This document shows, piece after piece, positions 33,829 to 42,938 of a stretch of DNA of 64,000 nt. This DNA is from Actinomycetes bacterium (GTDB lineage: Bacteria; Actinomycetota; Actinomycetes; Actinomycetales; Microbacteriaceae). Positions within the stretch are counted from its first letter, which is position 1. The number at the start of each line of letters is the position of its first letter. The position numbers and the translations under genes were made by a program. Location: positions 186,001 through 250,000 of the forward strand of contig JAKPAC010000005.1 in assembly GCA_029779645.1 (NCBI GenBank), given 5' to 3'. Under the pieces are notes generated by a model, which had not been told where the DNA came from, searched no databases, and saw only the letters and a program-made list of their open reading frames with translations.

Positions 33829-35154
33829 ATGACGAACGCACCCGAAAACTGGCGTTTCGAGACGAAGCAGATCCACACCGGCGCGCAGCCCGACCCGGTG
33901 ACGAACGCTCGTGCGACGCCGATCTACCAGACCACCTCCTACGTGTTCAAGGACGCCGACCACGCCGCGAACCTGTTCGCGCTGGCCGAGTTCGGCAACA
34001 TCTACACCCGCATCCAGAACCCGACCACCGACGTCGTCGAGCAGCGCCTCGCCGCGCTCGAGGGCGGCACCGGCTGCCTGCTGGTGTCGTCGGGCATGTC
34101 GGCCGTGACGCTGGCGGTGCTCAACATCGCGGGCGCGGGCGACCACATCGTCTCGTCGTCGTCGATCTACGGCGGTACGTACAACCTGTTCCGCTACACG
34201 TTCGAGAAGCTCGGCATCGAGGTCACGTTCGTCGACGACCAGGATGACGCCGAGGCATGGCGCGCCGCCGTGCGCCCGAACACGAAGGCGTTCTTCGCCG
34301 AGACGATCGGCAACCCGCAGATCAACATCCTCGACATCTCGCTCGTCTCCGACATCGCGCACGAGAACGGCATCCCGCTGATCGTCGACAACACGATCGC
34401 CACCCCGTTCCTCATCCGCCCGTTCGAGTTCGGCGCCGACATCGTCGTGCACTCGGCCACGAAGTTCCTCGGCGGTCACGGCACCGTCATCGGCGGCGCC
34501 ATCGTCGACGGCGGCACGTTCGAATGGTCGAAGAACGTCGAGAAGTTCCCGGGCCTGACGGTGCCGGACCCGAGCTACCACGGCGCCAGCTACACGACCG
34601 CCGTCGGCGACGCCCTCGCGTTCATCATCAAGGCGCGCGTGCAGCTGCTGCGCGACCTCGGCACCGCGATCGCTCCCAACAGCGCCTGGCTGCTGATCCA
34701 GGGCATCGAGACGCTCTCGCTGCGCATGGAGCGTCACGTGCAGAACACGCAGGACATCGCCGAGTGGCTCGAGAACCACCCCGACGTGGCGAGCGTCAAC
34801 TACTCGGGTCTGCCCAGCAGCCCCTGGTACGCGGCGGCGAACAAGTACGCCCCGAAGGGCGTCGGCGCGGTCATCTCGTTCGAGCTCAAGGGCGGCGTGC
34901 TCGCCGGCCGCGAGCTGGTGAACAACCTCAGCCTGTTCAGCCACCTCGCCAACATCGGCGACGTGCGCTCGCTGGTCATCCACCCGGCATCCACGACCCA
35001 CTCGCAGCTGAGCCCCGAGGCCCAGCTCGCCGGCGGCGTGACCCCCGGCCTCGTCCGCCTCTCGGTGGGTCTCGAGAACATCGACGACCTCAAGGCAGAC
35101 CTCGAGGCGGGCCTCGCCGCAGCGCGCGCGCTGAGCGAAGCGTCGCGCGGCTAG
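33829..35154 (+). CDS. metY: O-acetylhomoserine sulfhydrylase (MetY)
   Basis: A 441-residue PLP enzyme of the Cys/Met metabolism family that makes homocysteine from O-acetylhomoserine and sulfide. It has [22 protein letters not shown], the phosphate-binding SSGMSAVT, and the PLP lysine in [11 protein letters not shown] near residue 215. Its length of 441 suits MetY (about 430-440) better than MetB (about 380). metX, which makes the substrate, follows on the same strand. ATG at 33829 has CAGGAG 8 bases upstream. Confidence 0.95.
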   Translation: MTNAPENWRFETKQIHTGAQPDPVTNARATPIYQTTSYVFKDADHAANLFALAEFGNIYTRIQNPTTDVVEQRLAALEGGTGCLLVSSGMSAVTLAVLNIAGAGDHIVSSSSIYGGTYNLFRYTFEKLGIEVTFVDDQDDAEAWRAAVRPNTKAFFAETIGNPQINILDISLVSDIAHENGIPLIVDNTIATPFLIRPFEFGADIVVHSATKFLGGHGTVIGGAIVDGGTFEWSKNVEKFPGLTVPDPSYHGASYTTAVGDALAFIIKARVQLLRDLGTAIAPNSAWLLIQGIETLSLRMERHVQNTQDIAEWLENHPDVASVNYSGLPSSPWYAAANKYAPKGVGAVISFELKGGVLAGRELVNNLSLFSHLANIGDVRSLVIHPASTTHSQLSPEAQLAGGVTPGLVRLSVGLENIDDLKADLEAGLAAARALSEASRG

Positions 35155-35167
35155 TCCGACCGCACCG

Positions 35168-35213
35168 CACGCGAGGGGCCAACGACCGCACGGCGTTGGC
35201 CCCTTTCGCGTGC
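35168..35213 (+). terminator. Hairpin terminator after metY
   Basis: The core stem AGGGGCCAACG (35174-35184) pairs with 35194-35204 and extends outward as GCACGCG pairing with CGCGTGC, with a small bulge. TTT follows the core. It separates metY from metX, so metX probably has its own promoter. Confidence 0.75.
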
Positions 35214-35306
35214 TCGGCCTCGGCGCCCGCCGAGCGGCGCGAGCGGGGCGCCCGCCGTCGCAGTCACGATTCCGCGAACCGCCCGCCGACAGGGAAGAAT
35301 ACAAGG

Positions 35307-36512
35307 ATGGATTGGCAGAGCTCCGAAGACACCGTGCCGTCGGCACCGGTCACCGAAGCCGACGCGCGCTCGCTGCTGGGTCGTCCCCCGGCGACGGGCG
35401 CCTGGCGCGACGGCGACCCCGTCGGCGACCGCCGATTCGCCTTCCTCGGCCCGCTCGCCCTCGAGGTCGGCACCACCCTGCCCTCGTACCGCATCGCCTA
35501 CGAGTCGTGGGGCACGCTCAACGCGGCGCGCGACAACGCGATCCTGCTGCTGCACGCCCTCACCGGCGACAGCCACGTGCGCGGCGATGCCGGGCCGGGG
35601 CATCCCACGTCCGGCTGGTGGCAGGATATCGTCGGGCCGGGCCTCGCGCTCGACACCGATCGCTGGTGCGTCATCGCCCCCAACATGCTGGGCGGATGCC
35701 AGGGCTCGACCGGTCCCGCATCGATCGGCCCCGGCGCGGTGGAGTGGGGGCCGAACTGGCCCTTCCTCACGGTCCGCGACCAGGTGGCCGCCCTCGCCGC
35801 CATGGCGGATTCGCTCGGCATCGACGTGTGGGCGGCCGTCGTCGGCGGATCGATGGGCGGCATGCACGCGCTCGAGTGGGCCGTGGGCTACCCAGACCGG
35901 GTCGCGCGTGCCGCGATCATCGCCGCACCCCCAACGACCACCGCCGACCAGATCGCGCTGAACTCGGTGCAGCTCGAGGCGATCCTGATCGACCCCCGCT
36001 TCCAGGGCGGCGAGTACTACGACGCGGGCGACGGCGACGGCCCGCACCGTGGACTGGCCCTCGCCCGCCGCATGGCGCTGCTCAACTACCGCAGCCCCGC
36101 CGAGCTCAACGACCGCTTCCGGCGCTCGTGGCAGTCGGGCATCAGCCCGCTCGGGCACGGCGGCCGCTTCGCCGTCGAGTCCTATCTCGACTTCCACGGC
36201 AACCGGTTCACGCGCCGCTTCGACGCGAACTCCTACATCGCGCTGGTCAATGCCATGAACTCGCACGACATCGGGCGCGATCGAGGCGGGGTGGAGGATG
36301 CCCTCGCCCGCGTGACGGCGCGCACGCTCGTGCTCGGCATCGACAGCGACCGGCTCTTCCCGGTCGACGGGCAGCACCAGATCGCGCGCGGCATCCGCAA
36401 CACCCTCGACGGCGACCGCGCTGCCGTCATCTCGAGCGACTTCGGCCACGACGGGTTCCTCATCGAGATTCCCGAGGTCGCCGAGCACCTGCGTCGCCTG
36501 CTGGCCGAATAG
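35307..36512 (+). CDS. metX: Homoserine O-acetyltransferase
   Basis: A 401-residue alpha/beta-hydrolase-fold acyltransferase. It has NAILLLHALTGDSHV, the nucleophile elbow VVGGSMGGMHALEW (GxSMGG), LVLGIDSDRLFPVDGQ (catalytic Asp) and SDFGHDGFLIE (catalytic His) near the C-terminus. It activates homoserine with acetyl-CoA for the MetY reaction. ATG at 35307 has AGGGAAG upstream; the frame is open far upstream, but only as a shadow of metY. Confidence 0.95.
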   Translation: MDWQSSEDTVPSAPVTEADARSLLGRPPATGAWRDGDPVGDRRFAFLGPLALEVGTTLPSYRIAYESWGTLNAARDNAILLLHALTGDSHVRGDAGPGHPTSGWWQDIVGPGLALDTDRWCVIAPNMLGGCQGSTGPASIGPGAVEWGPNWPFLTVRDQVAALAAMADSLGIDVWAAVVGGSMGGMHALEWAVGYPDRVARAAIIAAPPTTTADQIALNSVQLEAILIDPRFQGGEYYDAGDGDGPHRGLALARRMALLNYRSPAELNDRFRRSWQSGISPLGHGGRFAVESYLDFHGNRFTRRFDANSYIALVNAMNSHDIGRDRGGVEDALARVTARTLVLGIDSDRLFPVDGQHQIARGIRNTLDGDRAAVISSDFGHDGFLIEIPEVAEHLRRLLAE

Positions 36513-36590
36513 CCACGGGATGCCGCGGCCGTCGTCGCGGAGCGCCTGAGCGACCGTTCCCGCTGAGGAAGGGGACCGCTGCGGCGAGCG

Positions 36591-37376
36591 TCAGAGACCT
36601 GCGCCCGCTCGCTCCAGCACCCACGGCAGGGTGTTCATGTCGAGCCGGTTGCGGTCGGTGGTCTCGCTGTCGGGGCGGGGCGAGGCATCCCGCGCCGTCT
36701 CGAACGCGCCGTCGCCCTCCCACGTGAGGATCCTGCGGTCGGTGATCGAACGACTGCGGAACGCACGCGGCGCCGCGGCCCGGGTGGCGGCGAGCATCGA
36801 TGCAGCGTCAGCGTGCCCCGCGAGGTCGGCGAGCGTCACCCAGGTCGGCGGGAAGAGCGAGAACTCCCCGCGCGTGTGCAGATCGATCGCGTCCTGCGGT
36901 CGGATCCAGCGGGCATCGACGGCCTCGTCCTGCGAGAGCACGAGCTCGCCCTCGGGTGCCGGCGCCACGAAGAACCAGGTGCGGATGCGGCGGTGCGTCA
37001 CCATGGCTGGCGGGATCCAGCACGAGAGCGTGACGTACTCGCTCTCGACGCTCTCGAGGCCGGTCTCCTCCCAGGCCTCGCGCACGCCGGCGCGGCGCGC
37101 GACGTCGATCTCACTCGGCTCGCCCTCGAAGCCGTCGGCGTCCTCCGGGTCGAGCTTGCCGCCGGGGAACACCCACGCGCCGGCGAAGCTGCCGCGATCC
37201 GGCCGCTCGATGAGCAGCACCTCCGGTCCGCTCGCGCCGTCGCGCACCAGGATCACCGTCGCGGCGACGAGCGCCGTGTGCTCGTCGTCGTGGACCGTGG
37301 TGTCGTGCGCCGCGGGCGCCTGCGCCGCTGCCTGGTCGCCGGGCTGCGCTGAGGTGGAGGAACCGTCGTTGGTCAT
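36591..37376 (-). CDS. NUDIX hydrolase
   Basis: A 261-residue protein. After a disordered Gln/Ala-rich N-terminus (about 30 residues) comes a Nudix domain with GKLDPEDADGFEG and the Nudix helix RRAGVREAWEETGLE (REUXEE). The Nudix box has an insertion between its Gly and the REXXEE part, as in the NUDT7/NUDT19-like and other large Nudix proteins. The substrate is unknown. TAAGCT lies 6 bases before the ATG. Confidence 0.9.
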   Translation of the reverse strand: MTNDGSSTSAQPGDQAAAQAPAAHDTTVHDDEHTALVAATVILVRDGASGPEVLLIERPDRGSFAGAWVFPGGKLDPEDADGFEGEPSEIDVARRAGVREAWEETGLESVESEYVTLSCWIPPAMVTHRRIRTWFFVAPAPEGELVLSQDEAVDARWIRPQDAIDLHTRGEFSLFPPTWVTLADLAGHADAASMLAATRAAAPRAFRSRSITDRRILTWEGDGAFETARDASPRPDSETTDRNRLDMNTLPWVLERAGAGL

Positions 37377-37382
37377 TGCCTC

Positions 37383-37388
37383 AGCTTA
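37383..37388 (-). promoter_or_regulatory. -10 box TAAGCT, leaderless Nudix gene
   Basis: TAAGCT on the minus strand ends 6 bases before the ATG at 37376. Confidence 0.65.
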
Positions 37389-37469
37389 GAGGCGCCGCCG
37401 CGCGCGCCGAGCGCATTTCGTCGTTCATTGCGGGCACGACGGCCCGGTTCCCCGCGCGCGGGCCGTCGC

Positions 37470-37784
37470 CTAGGCGTCGCCCGCGCGTTCGAGGGCGGCC
37501 TCGAGTCGCTGCACCTTCGCGTCGAGCTCGCCGGTGTGCCCGGGCCGGATGTCGGCCTTCAGCACGAGCGAGACGCGCGAGCCGAACCGGCCGACGGCCT
37601 CCGTGGCGCGCCTGACCACCTCGAAGACCTCGTCCCACTCCCCCTCGATCGTGGTGAACATCGCGTCGGTGTGGTTGGGCAGGCCCGAGTCGCGCACGAC
37701 CTTGACGGCCGCGGCGACGGCGTCGTGCACCGAGCCGTCGGTGCGACCGGTTCCGCTGGGTGCGACTGAGAATGCGACGAGCAT
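37470..37784 (-). CDS. Thiamine-binding protein (MTH1187/YkoF-like, DUF77)
   Basis: A 104-residue protein starting MLVAFSVAPSGTGRTDGSVHDAVAAAVKVVRDSGL, with TDAMFTTIEGEWDEV and SLVLKADIRPGHTGEL. This is the single ferredoxin-like fold of the MTH1187 family, some members of which bind thiamine. The ATG at 37784 is preceded by TAGGAG, which also contains the stop of the upstream GT-C gene, so the two are translationally close (8-base gap). Confidence 0.85.
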   Translation of the reverse strand: MLVAFSVAPSGTGRTDGSVHDAVAAAVKVVRDSGLPNHTDAMFTTIEGEWDEVFEVVRRATEAVGRFGSRVSLVLKADIRPGHTGELDAKVQRLEAALERAGDA

Positions 37785-37792
37785 GCTGACTC

Positions 37793-39157
37793 CTAGGGTT
37801 GAGGCTCTGGCGTGGGTTCGGGGGTGGGCGGCGACGTCGGCTCAGGCGGGGTCGGCTCCGGCGCGGCCGCGGCGCCCCCGCCGGACGTCGCGGGACCCGG
37901 GGGCACCGGAGGCACCGGCGCCGCGCGCCGGGCGCCTGGCACCGCGGCCGCAGCGGGCATCTCCCGCTCCTCGTCGCGCCCGGGCACCCGCGAGAGCTGG
38001 GTCACGGCGACGACGAGCAGGATCACGAGCACGAGGTTGCGCGCGCTCAGCACCGCGATGCCGAGCGGGTCGACCGAGAGCACCTCGCCGTACATGATCG
38101 GGTACACGAGGTGCGTGAGCCCCGCGGAGAGCAGGCCGAGCACCACGGTCGGCCAGGCGCGATGCCGGTTGAGCACGACGGCCAGCACGAGCGGCGCGAT
38201 CAGCCACGTCTGAAACTGGGGCGAGCCGACCTTGTTGCAGACGATGAACGCGAGCACGAGCGCCAGGGCGAGCGGCGGCATGAGGCGCCCGAAGCGCGCG
38301 CCGCGCAGCACCTTGTACGCCCCGATCGCCAGGATCCCGCCGGCGACCAGCGCGAGCAGCGGCGTCATGAGCGCGCTCACGGTCGCGACGCCCGGCCCCT
38401 GGAGCTGGAAGGTGAGGATGTCGGTGTCGTAGTAGAGCGAGGCGCGCTCGGGGTCGATCACCGCCTGCCAAAGCCACCAGGTGCTCACCGGCGCCTCGAT
38501 CTGCAGGCCGCGCCCGGTCTGCTCGGTCACGAAGCCGAAGACGTGGCCGATGCCGCCGGCCGCCGCGACCACCCCGACGACCGCGGCCGACACGAGGGCG
38601 CCGGCGGCGAGCACCTCGAGCCTGCGGCGAGCCACCACCAGCGCCGCGACGAACAGCGCCGCCGGCCACACCTTGATCCACGCGCCGACCGTGAGCAGCA
38701 CGGCGGCGACGCGCGGCCGCCCGAACAGCCACAGGCATCCCGCGATCGCGATCGGCACGGTGATCGCGTCGATGCGGTAGAGCCCGACCGGGCCGAGCAG
38801 CAGGATGAAGCCGAGCCAGAACCAGGCCGCGATCGTCCGGCTCATCGAGCGGCCGCGACCGATCAGCATCCCGAACCCGAGCGCGTTGCACGCGGTGGCG
38901 AGGATCGCCCAGCCGACCGTGTAGCCGTTGATCCACGCGAAGCCGTGCGCGAGCACCATCGGCAGCAGGGCGAGCGCGGGGTACACCCACGTCTCGGTGA
39001 TGCCGACGATCCCGTCGCCGCCGATCGCGTTGCTCGACCACGGCAGGTAGACCAGCGGCACGTCGCCCATCGGCAGATTCGGCTCGGAGAACCCGAGCGT
39101 GCCGACCGCGAGATGCACGATCGCGAACGCGATCCACAGCACCATCCGTCTCGACAC
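37793..39157 (-). CDS. GT-C type integral membrane mannosyltransferase-like protein (GT87/DUF2029)
   Basis: A 454-residue polytopic protein with about ten to eleven membrane helices. An acidic first loop (SEPNLPMGDVPLVYLPW) and GAWIKVWPAALFVAALV fit the GT87/DUF2029 family, which uses polyprenyl-phosphate mannose in lipoglycan or PIM synthesis. The tail (last 70 residues) is Pro/Glu/Thr-rich with PEPT repeats. GTG at 39157 was chosen over the ATG at 39166 because TAGGAT lies 7 bases before the GTG and overlaps that ATG. Substrate and acceptor are inferred only. Confidence 0.8.
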   Translation of the reverse strand: MSRRMVLWIAFAIVHLAVGTLGFSEPNLPMGDVPLVYLPWSSNAIGGDGIVGITETWVYPALALLPMVLAHGFAWINGYTVGWAILATACNALGFGMLIGRGRSMSRTIAAWFWLGFILLLGPVGLYRIDAITVPIAIAGCLWLFGRPRVAAVLLTVGAWIKVWPAALFVAALVVARRRLEVLAAGALVSAAVVGVVAAAGGIGHVFGFVTEQTGRGLQIEAPVSTWWLWQAVIDPERASLYYDTDILTFQLQGPGVATVSALMTPLLALVAGGILAIGAYKVLRGARFGRLMPPLALALVLAFIVCNKVGSPQFQTWLIAPLVLAVVLNRHRAWPTVVLGLLSAGLTHLVYPIMYGEVLSVDPLGIAVLSARNLVLVILLVVAVTQLSRVPGRDEEREMPAAAAVPGARRAAPVPPVPPGPATSGGGAAAAPEPTPPEPTSPPTPEPTPEPQP

Positions 39158-39164
39158 GCCCCTC

Positions 39165-39170
39165 ATCCTA
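39165..39170 (-). promoter_or_regulatory. -10 box TAGGAT, leaderless GT-C gene
   Basis: TAGGAT on the minus strand ends 7 bases before the GTG at 39157. Confidence 0.55.
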
Positions 39171-39256
39171 GGGGGCTGCCGCGTCCGCGGCCGCGGTGTG
39201 GCGCGGCGGCTCGCGCGGCGCTCGGTGCGCCGGCGCGGCGTCGCAGGAGGGCCGTC

Positions 39257-40231
39257 TCAGCCGCGCGCAGCCGCCCCGCGAATGGATGCCACGGCCCACG
39301 GCAGCGCGTGCGCGACATCGAGCGCGGTGATCGGCCGGCCTCGGTCGGCGTCCGGTCGCACCGTGTCGGCGCTCTCGACGCCCGCCCGCTCCGCCGCGTC
39401 CGCGCCGCTGCCCTCCGGGGCGAACGGCTCGAGCCCCGCGGCGATCCGCCCCGCCACCCCGTGCACGAGCGCACCCGTCGCGGCGAGCGCGCGCAACTCG
39501 TCGTGCGAGAGCGCGCCGCGAGCGGCCGCGCCGGCCACGAGGGCGCCGAGCACGCCGCCGAGCACGTCGCCGGTGCCCGCGGTGGCGAGCCACGGCGTCG
39601 CCGCGGCGACCGTGACGCAGCGGCCGTCCGGTGAAGCGACGATCGTGGTGGCTCCCTTGCGCAGCACCGTCTGCCCGAGCGCAGCGGCGAGCGCGCGCGT
39701 CTGCTCGACTCGGTCCGCGAGCTCGGCCTCCGCGCCGTCGCCGGCCGCGCCGCCGAGGCCACGCGCCTCGCACAGTCGCGCGAACTCCCGATCGTGCGGG
39801 GTCAGCACACACGGCGCGGCGCCGCGCTCGGCTGCCACGGGCACGAGGTCGAGCGCGCCCGCGTCGATCACCACTGGCACCGCACCGGCGATCAGCGCGC
39901 GCAGCGCCGCGGTCTCTGCCGCGGGGCGGGCCGCGGCATCCACCCCCGAGCCGCACAGCCACGCCTGCACGCGCCCGGCGCCGAGCACGGTCTCGGGTCG
40001 AGCGTCGAGCACCCGCGAACCGACGCGCTCGGGGCCCACGAAGCGCACCATGCCGAGGCCGGTGCGCCAGGCCGCCTCGACGCCGAGCACCGCGGCGCCG
40101 GGGTACTCGGGCGAGCCCGTGCGCACCCCGAGCACGCCGCGAGCGTACTTGTCATCGCCCGTGTGCGGCACCCGCAGCAGCGGCGCGGCCAGCCCAGGCG
40201 TCCAGACCGTCACACCCTCGCGCTCATCCAC
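39257..40231 (-). CDS. nnrD: ADP-dependent NAD(P)H-hydrate dehydratase
   Basis: A 324-residue ribokinase-like repair enzyme that dehydrates damaged NAD(P)HX using ADP. It has GSPEYPGAAVLGVEAAWRTGLGMVR near the N-terminus, VLTPHDREFARLC, VLRKGATTIVASPDG and the signature WLATAGTGDVLGGVLGALVA with the catalytic Asp. It lacks the NnrE epimerase domain found fused in many bacteria; no separate nnrE was seen here. GTG at 40231 has TAAGCT 6 bases upstream. Confidence 0.93.
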   Translation of the reverse strand: MDEREGVTVWTPGLAAPLLRVPHTGDDKYARGVLGVRTGSPEYPGAAVLGVEAAWRTGLGMVRFVGPERVGSRVLDARPETVLGAGRVQAWLCGSGVDAAARPAAETAALRALIAGAVPVVIDAGALDLVPVAAERGAAPCVLTPHDREFARLCEARGLGGAAGDGAEAELADRVEQTRALAAALGQTVLRKGATTIVASPDGRCVTVAAATPWLATAGTGDVLGGVLGALVAGAAARGALSHDELRALAATGALVHGVAGRIAAGLEPFAPEGSGADAAERAGVESADTVRPDADRGRPITALDVAHALPWAVASIRGAAARG

Positions 40232-40237
40232 GCGCTC

Positions 40238-40243
40238 AGCTTA
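40238..40243 (-). promoter_or_regulatory. -10 box TAAGCT, leaderless nnrD
   Basis: TAAGCT on the minus strand ends 6 bases before the GTG at 40231. Confidence 0.65.
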
Positions 40244-40371
40244 CGAGCCGGGCGAGCACGCGACCACCGCGCGGCACCCACCCGGCACCCACCCGGCGCG
40301 ACCGCACCACGGATGGCGCCGCACCGCGGCGACCCGACCCGAGGCGCCTCCCCGGGTGGCGCCTCGCACGG

Positions 40372-41433
40372 CTACGCGCCGTGGCCGCGACGCGTGGCGT
40401 CCTGCACCTCGCCGACCAGCTCCTCGATGATGTCCTCGAGGAACAGCACGCCCGTCGTCGCGCCGGCGTCGTCGCACACCCGAGCCAGGTGACGACCGGT
40501 GCGGCGCATGGTCGCGAGCGCGTCCTCGAGGTCGGTGCTCTCCTGCACCGGGACGAGGTGATGGATCCGCTTCGAGGGCACCGGCAGGTCCATGTGCTCC
40601 GCCGCGTCCGGCCCCTCGCTCGAGCGCAGGATGTCCTTCAGGTGCACGTAGCCGGCCGGCGCCCCCTCTGCGTCGACGAGCACGTACCGCGAGAAGCCGT
40701 GCTTCGCGACGGCGCGCTCGATGTCGCTCGGCGTCGTCGTCATCGGCAGCGTGACCAGCGTCGCGAACGGCACCGCGATGTCGCCCGCGCGCTTGTCGGT
40801 GAACTCGACGGCCGCGGTGACCGCGCCGGAGGCGTCGTCGAGCACGCCCTCGATGCGCGACTGGTTGACGATCGTCGCCACCTCGTCGAGCGTGAAGGTG
40901 GATGCCGCCTCGTCCTTGGGCTCGACGCGGAACAGGCGCAGCACGTGGTTCGCGGTCCAGTTGAGCGAGAAGATGATCGGCCTGAACAGCTTCGACACCC
41001 ACACCAGGGGGGTCGCCAGCAGCAGCACGGCTCGATCCGGGAGCGAGAAGGCGAGGTTCTTCGGCACCATCTCGCCGAACACCACGTGCAGGTACGAGAC
41101 GAGCAGGAGGGTCACGACGAACGCGACGGTGTCGACCACCGCGGTGCTCCAGCCGACGAGGCCGAGCGGCGCGGCGAGCAGATGGTGGATCGCCGGCTCG
41201 GAGACGTTGAGGATCAGCAGCGAGCAGACGGTGATGCCCAGCTGCGAGGTCGCGAGCATCAGGGTGGCATGCTCCATGGCGTACAGCGCGGTCTTGGCCC
41301 GGCGCGATCCGCGCTCGGCCAGCGGCTCGATCTGGGAACGCCGCGCCGAGATCACCGCGAACTCGGCGCCGACGAAGAAGGCGTTGCCGATCAGCAGCAC
41401 CACGAGCCACGCGATTCCGGCCCAGTCGCTCAT
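40372..41433 (-). CDS. CNNM/CorC-type membrane protein (second of a pair)
   Basis: A 353-residue protein with an N-terminal DUF21 (CNNM) domain of about four membrane helices (GNAFFVGAEFAVISARRSQIE; LHVVFGEMVPKNLA near residue 110) and two CBS domains (about 205-330; VTLPMTTTPSDIERAV, LFLEDIIEELVGEVQD). It lacks the C-terminal CorC_HlyC transporter-associated domain of the upstream paralogue. These proteins are linked to Mg/Co efflux or homeostasis. It overlaps the upstream gene by ATGA. Confidence 0.9.
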   Translation of the reverse strand: MSDWAGIAWLVVLLIGNAFFVGAEFAVISARRSQIEPLAERGSRRAKTALYAMEHATLMLATSQLGITVCSLLILNVSEPAIHHLLAAPLGLVGWSTAVVDTVAFVVTLLLVSYLHVVFGEMVPKNLAFSLPDRAVLLLATPLVWVSKLFRPIIFSLNWTANHVLRLFRVEPKDEAASTFTLDEVATIVNQSRIEGVLDDASGAVTAAVEFTDKRAGDIAVPFATLVTLPMTTTPSDIERAVAKHGFSRYVLVDAEGAPAGYVHLKDILRSSEGPDAAEHMDLPVPSKRIHHLVPVQESTDLEDALATMRRTGRHLARVCDDAGATTGVLFLEDIIEELVGEVQDATRRGHGA

Positions 41434-42794
41434 CGTCGCCCACCCCCATCGCGCTCGTCCTGTTCGCTCGAGCCGGACTCCTCGCCCGAGTCGGCGCCCG
41501 GGAGCGCGCGCGGCGTGAAGCGGATGCGATCGACACGACGACCGTCCATGCGCTGCACCCGAAGCATCCCGTCTTCGATCTCGATCTCGTCGCCGACGAC
41601 GGGGATGCGCTCGAGCATGGCGATCATGAAGCCGGCCACGGTGTCGTAGACCTCGCCCTCGGCGACGCGCACCCCGGTGCGGTCGAGCAGCTCGTCGGGT
41701 CGCAGCTCGCCGGGGAACGTGATCGCCTCGCCGGTGCGGACGACGCCCGCACGGGAGCGATCGTGCTCGTCGAGCACCTCGCCCACGATCTCCTCGACGA
41801 GGTCCTCGAGCGTGGCGACGCCGGCGGTCCCGCCGTACTCGTCGACGACGACGGCCATCTGGTAGCCCTTGGCGCGCAGCTCGGCCATCAGCTGGTCGAG
41901 GTGCACGGTCTCGGGCACGCGCAGCGGCTCGGACGCGAGCGCCGCCGCCGGGACGTCCGCGCGGCGCTCGCGCGGCACGCTGACGGCGGCCTTGAGATGC
42001 ACGATGCCGACGATGTCGTCGATCGAGTCGCTGAACACGGGAAAGCGGCTGTGGCCGGTGCGACGCGCGAGCTGGATCACGTCGTCGGCCGAGTCGCCCG
42101 CGGCGATCGCGTGCACGCTCGGGCGCGGGGTCATGACGTCGGCCGCGCTCAGCCGCGCGAACGTGAGCGTTCGGTTGAGCAGGCTCGCGGTCTCCTGCTC
42201 GAGCACCCCGGCGCTCGCCGAGCGGCGCACGAGCGATGAGAGCTCCTCGGCGCTGCGGGCGCCCGAGAGCTCCTCCTTCGGCTCCACGCCCATCGCGCGC
42301 AGCAGCCCGTTGGCGCTGCCGTTGAGCAGCGCGATCGCGGGGCGGAACACCGCGGTGAAGCCCACCTGGAACGGCATGACCAGCTTGGCGGTCTGCCGCG
42401 GCAGGGCGAGGGCGAAGTTCTTGGGGACGAGCTCGCCGATGATCATCGACAGCAGTGTCGCGATGGTGACGCCGATCACGACCGCGAGCGGCACCGACAC
42501 CGCCGGGGCGATGCCCCACGCGTCGAAGACGGGCCGGAGCAGCCTCGAGATGGCCGGCTCCATCGTGTAGCCGGTGAGCAGCGTGGTGAGCGTGATGCCC
42601 AGCTGCGCGCTCGACAGGTGCGTCGAGGTCTTCTTCAGCGCGCCGATGGTCAGCGACAGCCGAGATTCGCCGCGCTCACGGCGCGCCTCCAGGTCGGCCC
42701 GATCGAGATTGACCAGCGCGAACTCACTCGCGACGAACAGCCCGGTGCCGACGATCAAGACGAGACCGACGCCCAGCATGAGGTAGTCGTACAT
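41430..42794 (-). CDS. CNNM/CorC-type membrane protein (first of a pair)
   Basis: A 454-residue protein: DUF21 membrane domain ([38 protein letters not shown] near residue 120), a CBS pair (about 210-330; [49 protein letters not shown]) and a CorC_HlyC domain (about 345-430; [18 protein letters not shown]). It is likely to act with the next gene, perhaps as a heteromer. TAGCAT at 42870-42875 could be the -10 box. Confidence 0.92.
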   Translation of the reverse strand: MYDYLMLGVGLVLIVGTGLFVASEFALVNLDRADLEARRERGESRLSLTIGALKKTSTHLSSAQLGITLTTLLTGYTMEPAISRLLRPVFDAWGIAPAVSVPLAVVIGVTIATLLSMIIGELVPKNFALALPRQTAKLVMPFQVGFTAVFRPAIALLNGSANGLLRAMGVEPKEELSGARSAEELSSLVRRSASAGVLEQETASLLNRTLTFARLSAADVMTPRPSVHAIAAGDSADDVIQLARRTGHSRFPVFSDSIDDIVGIVHLKAAVSVPRERRADVPAAALASEPLRVPETVHLDQLMAELRAKGYQMAVVVDEYGGTAGVATLEDLVEEIVGEVLDEHDRSRAGVVRTGEAITFPGELRPDELLDRTGVRVAEGEVYDTVAGFMIAMLERIPVVGDEIEIEDGMLRVQRMDGRRVDRIRFTPRALPGADSGEESGSSEQDERDGGGRR

Positions 42795-42869
42795 CAGGCG
42801 ACACCCCGCCCCGGGAACGCGCTGCGAAGGGACGAGCAGGTACTGGGAGGGTCATCCATTGTGCTGCCC

Positions 42870-42875
42870 ATGCTA
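42870..42875 (-). promoter_or_regulatory. Possible -10 box TAGCAT of the CNNM pair
   Basis: TAGCAT on the minus strand lies about 75 bases before the first CNNM start. Confidence 0.35.
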
Positions 42876-42938
42876 GCGGAGCGCATCCGCCGCACCTAGC
42901 GGCACGCTCCGCGGCGGCGGGGCCGCGGCATCCATTCG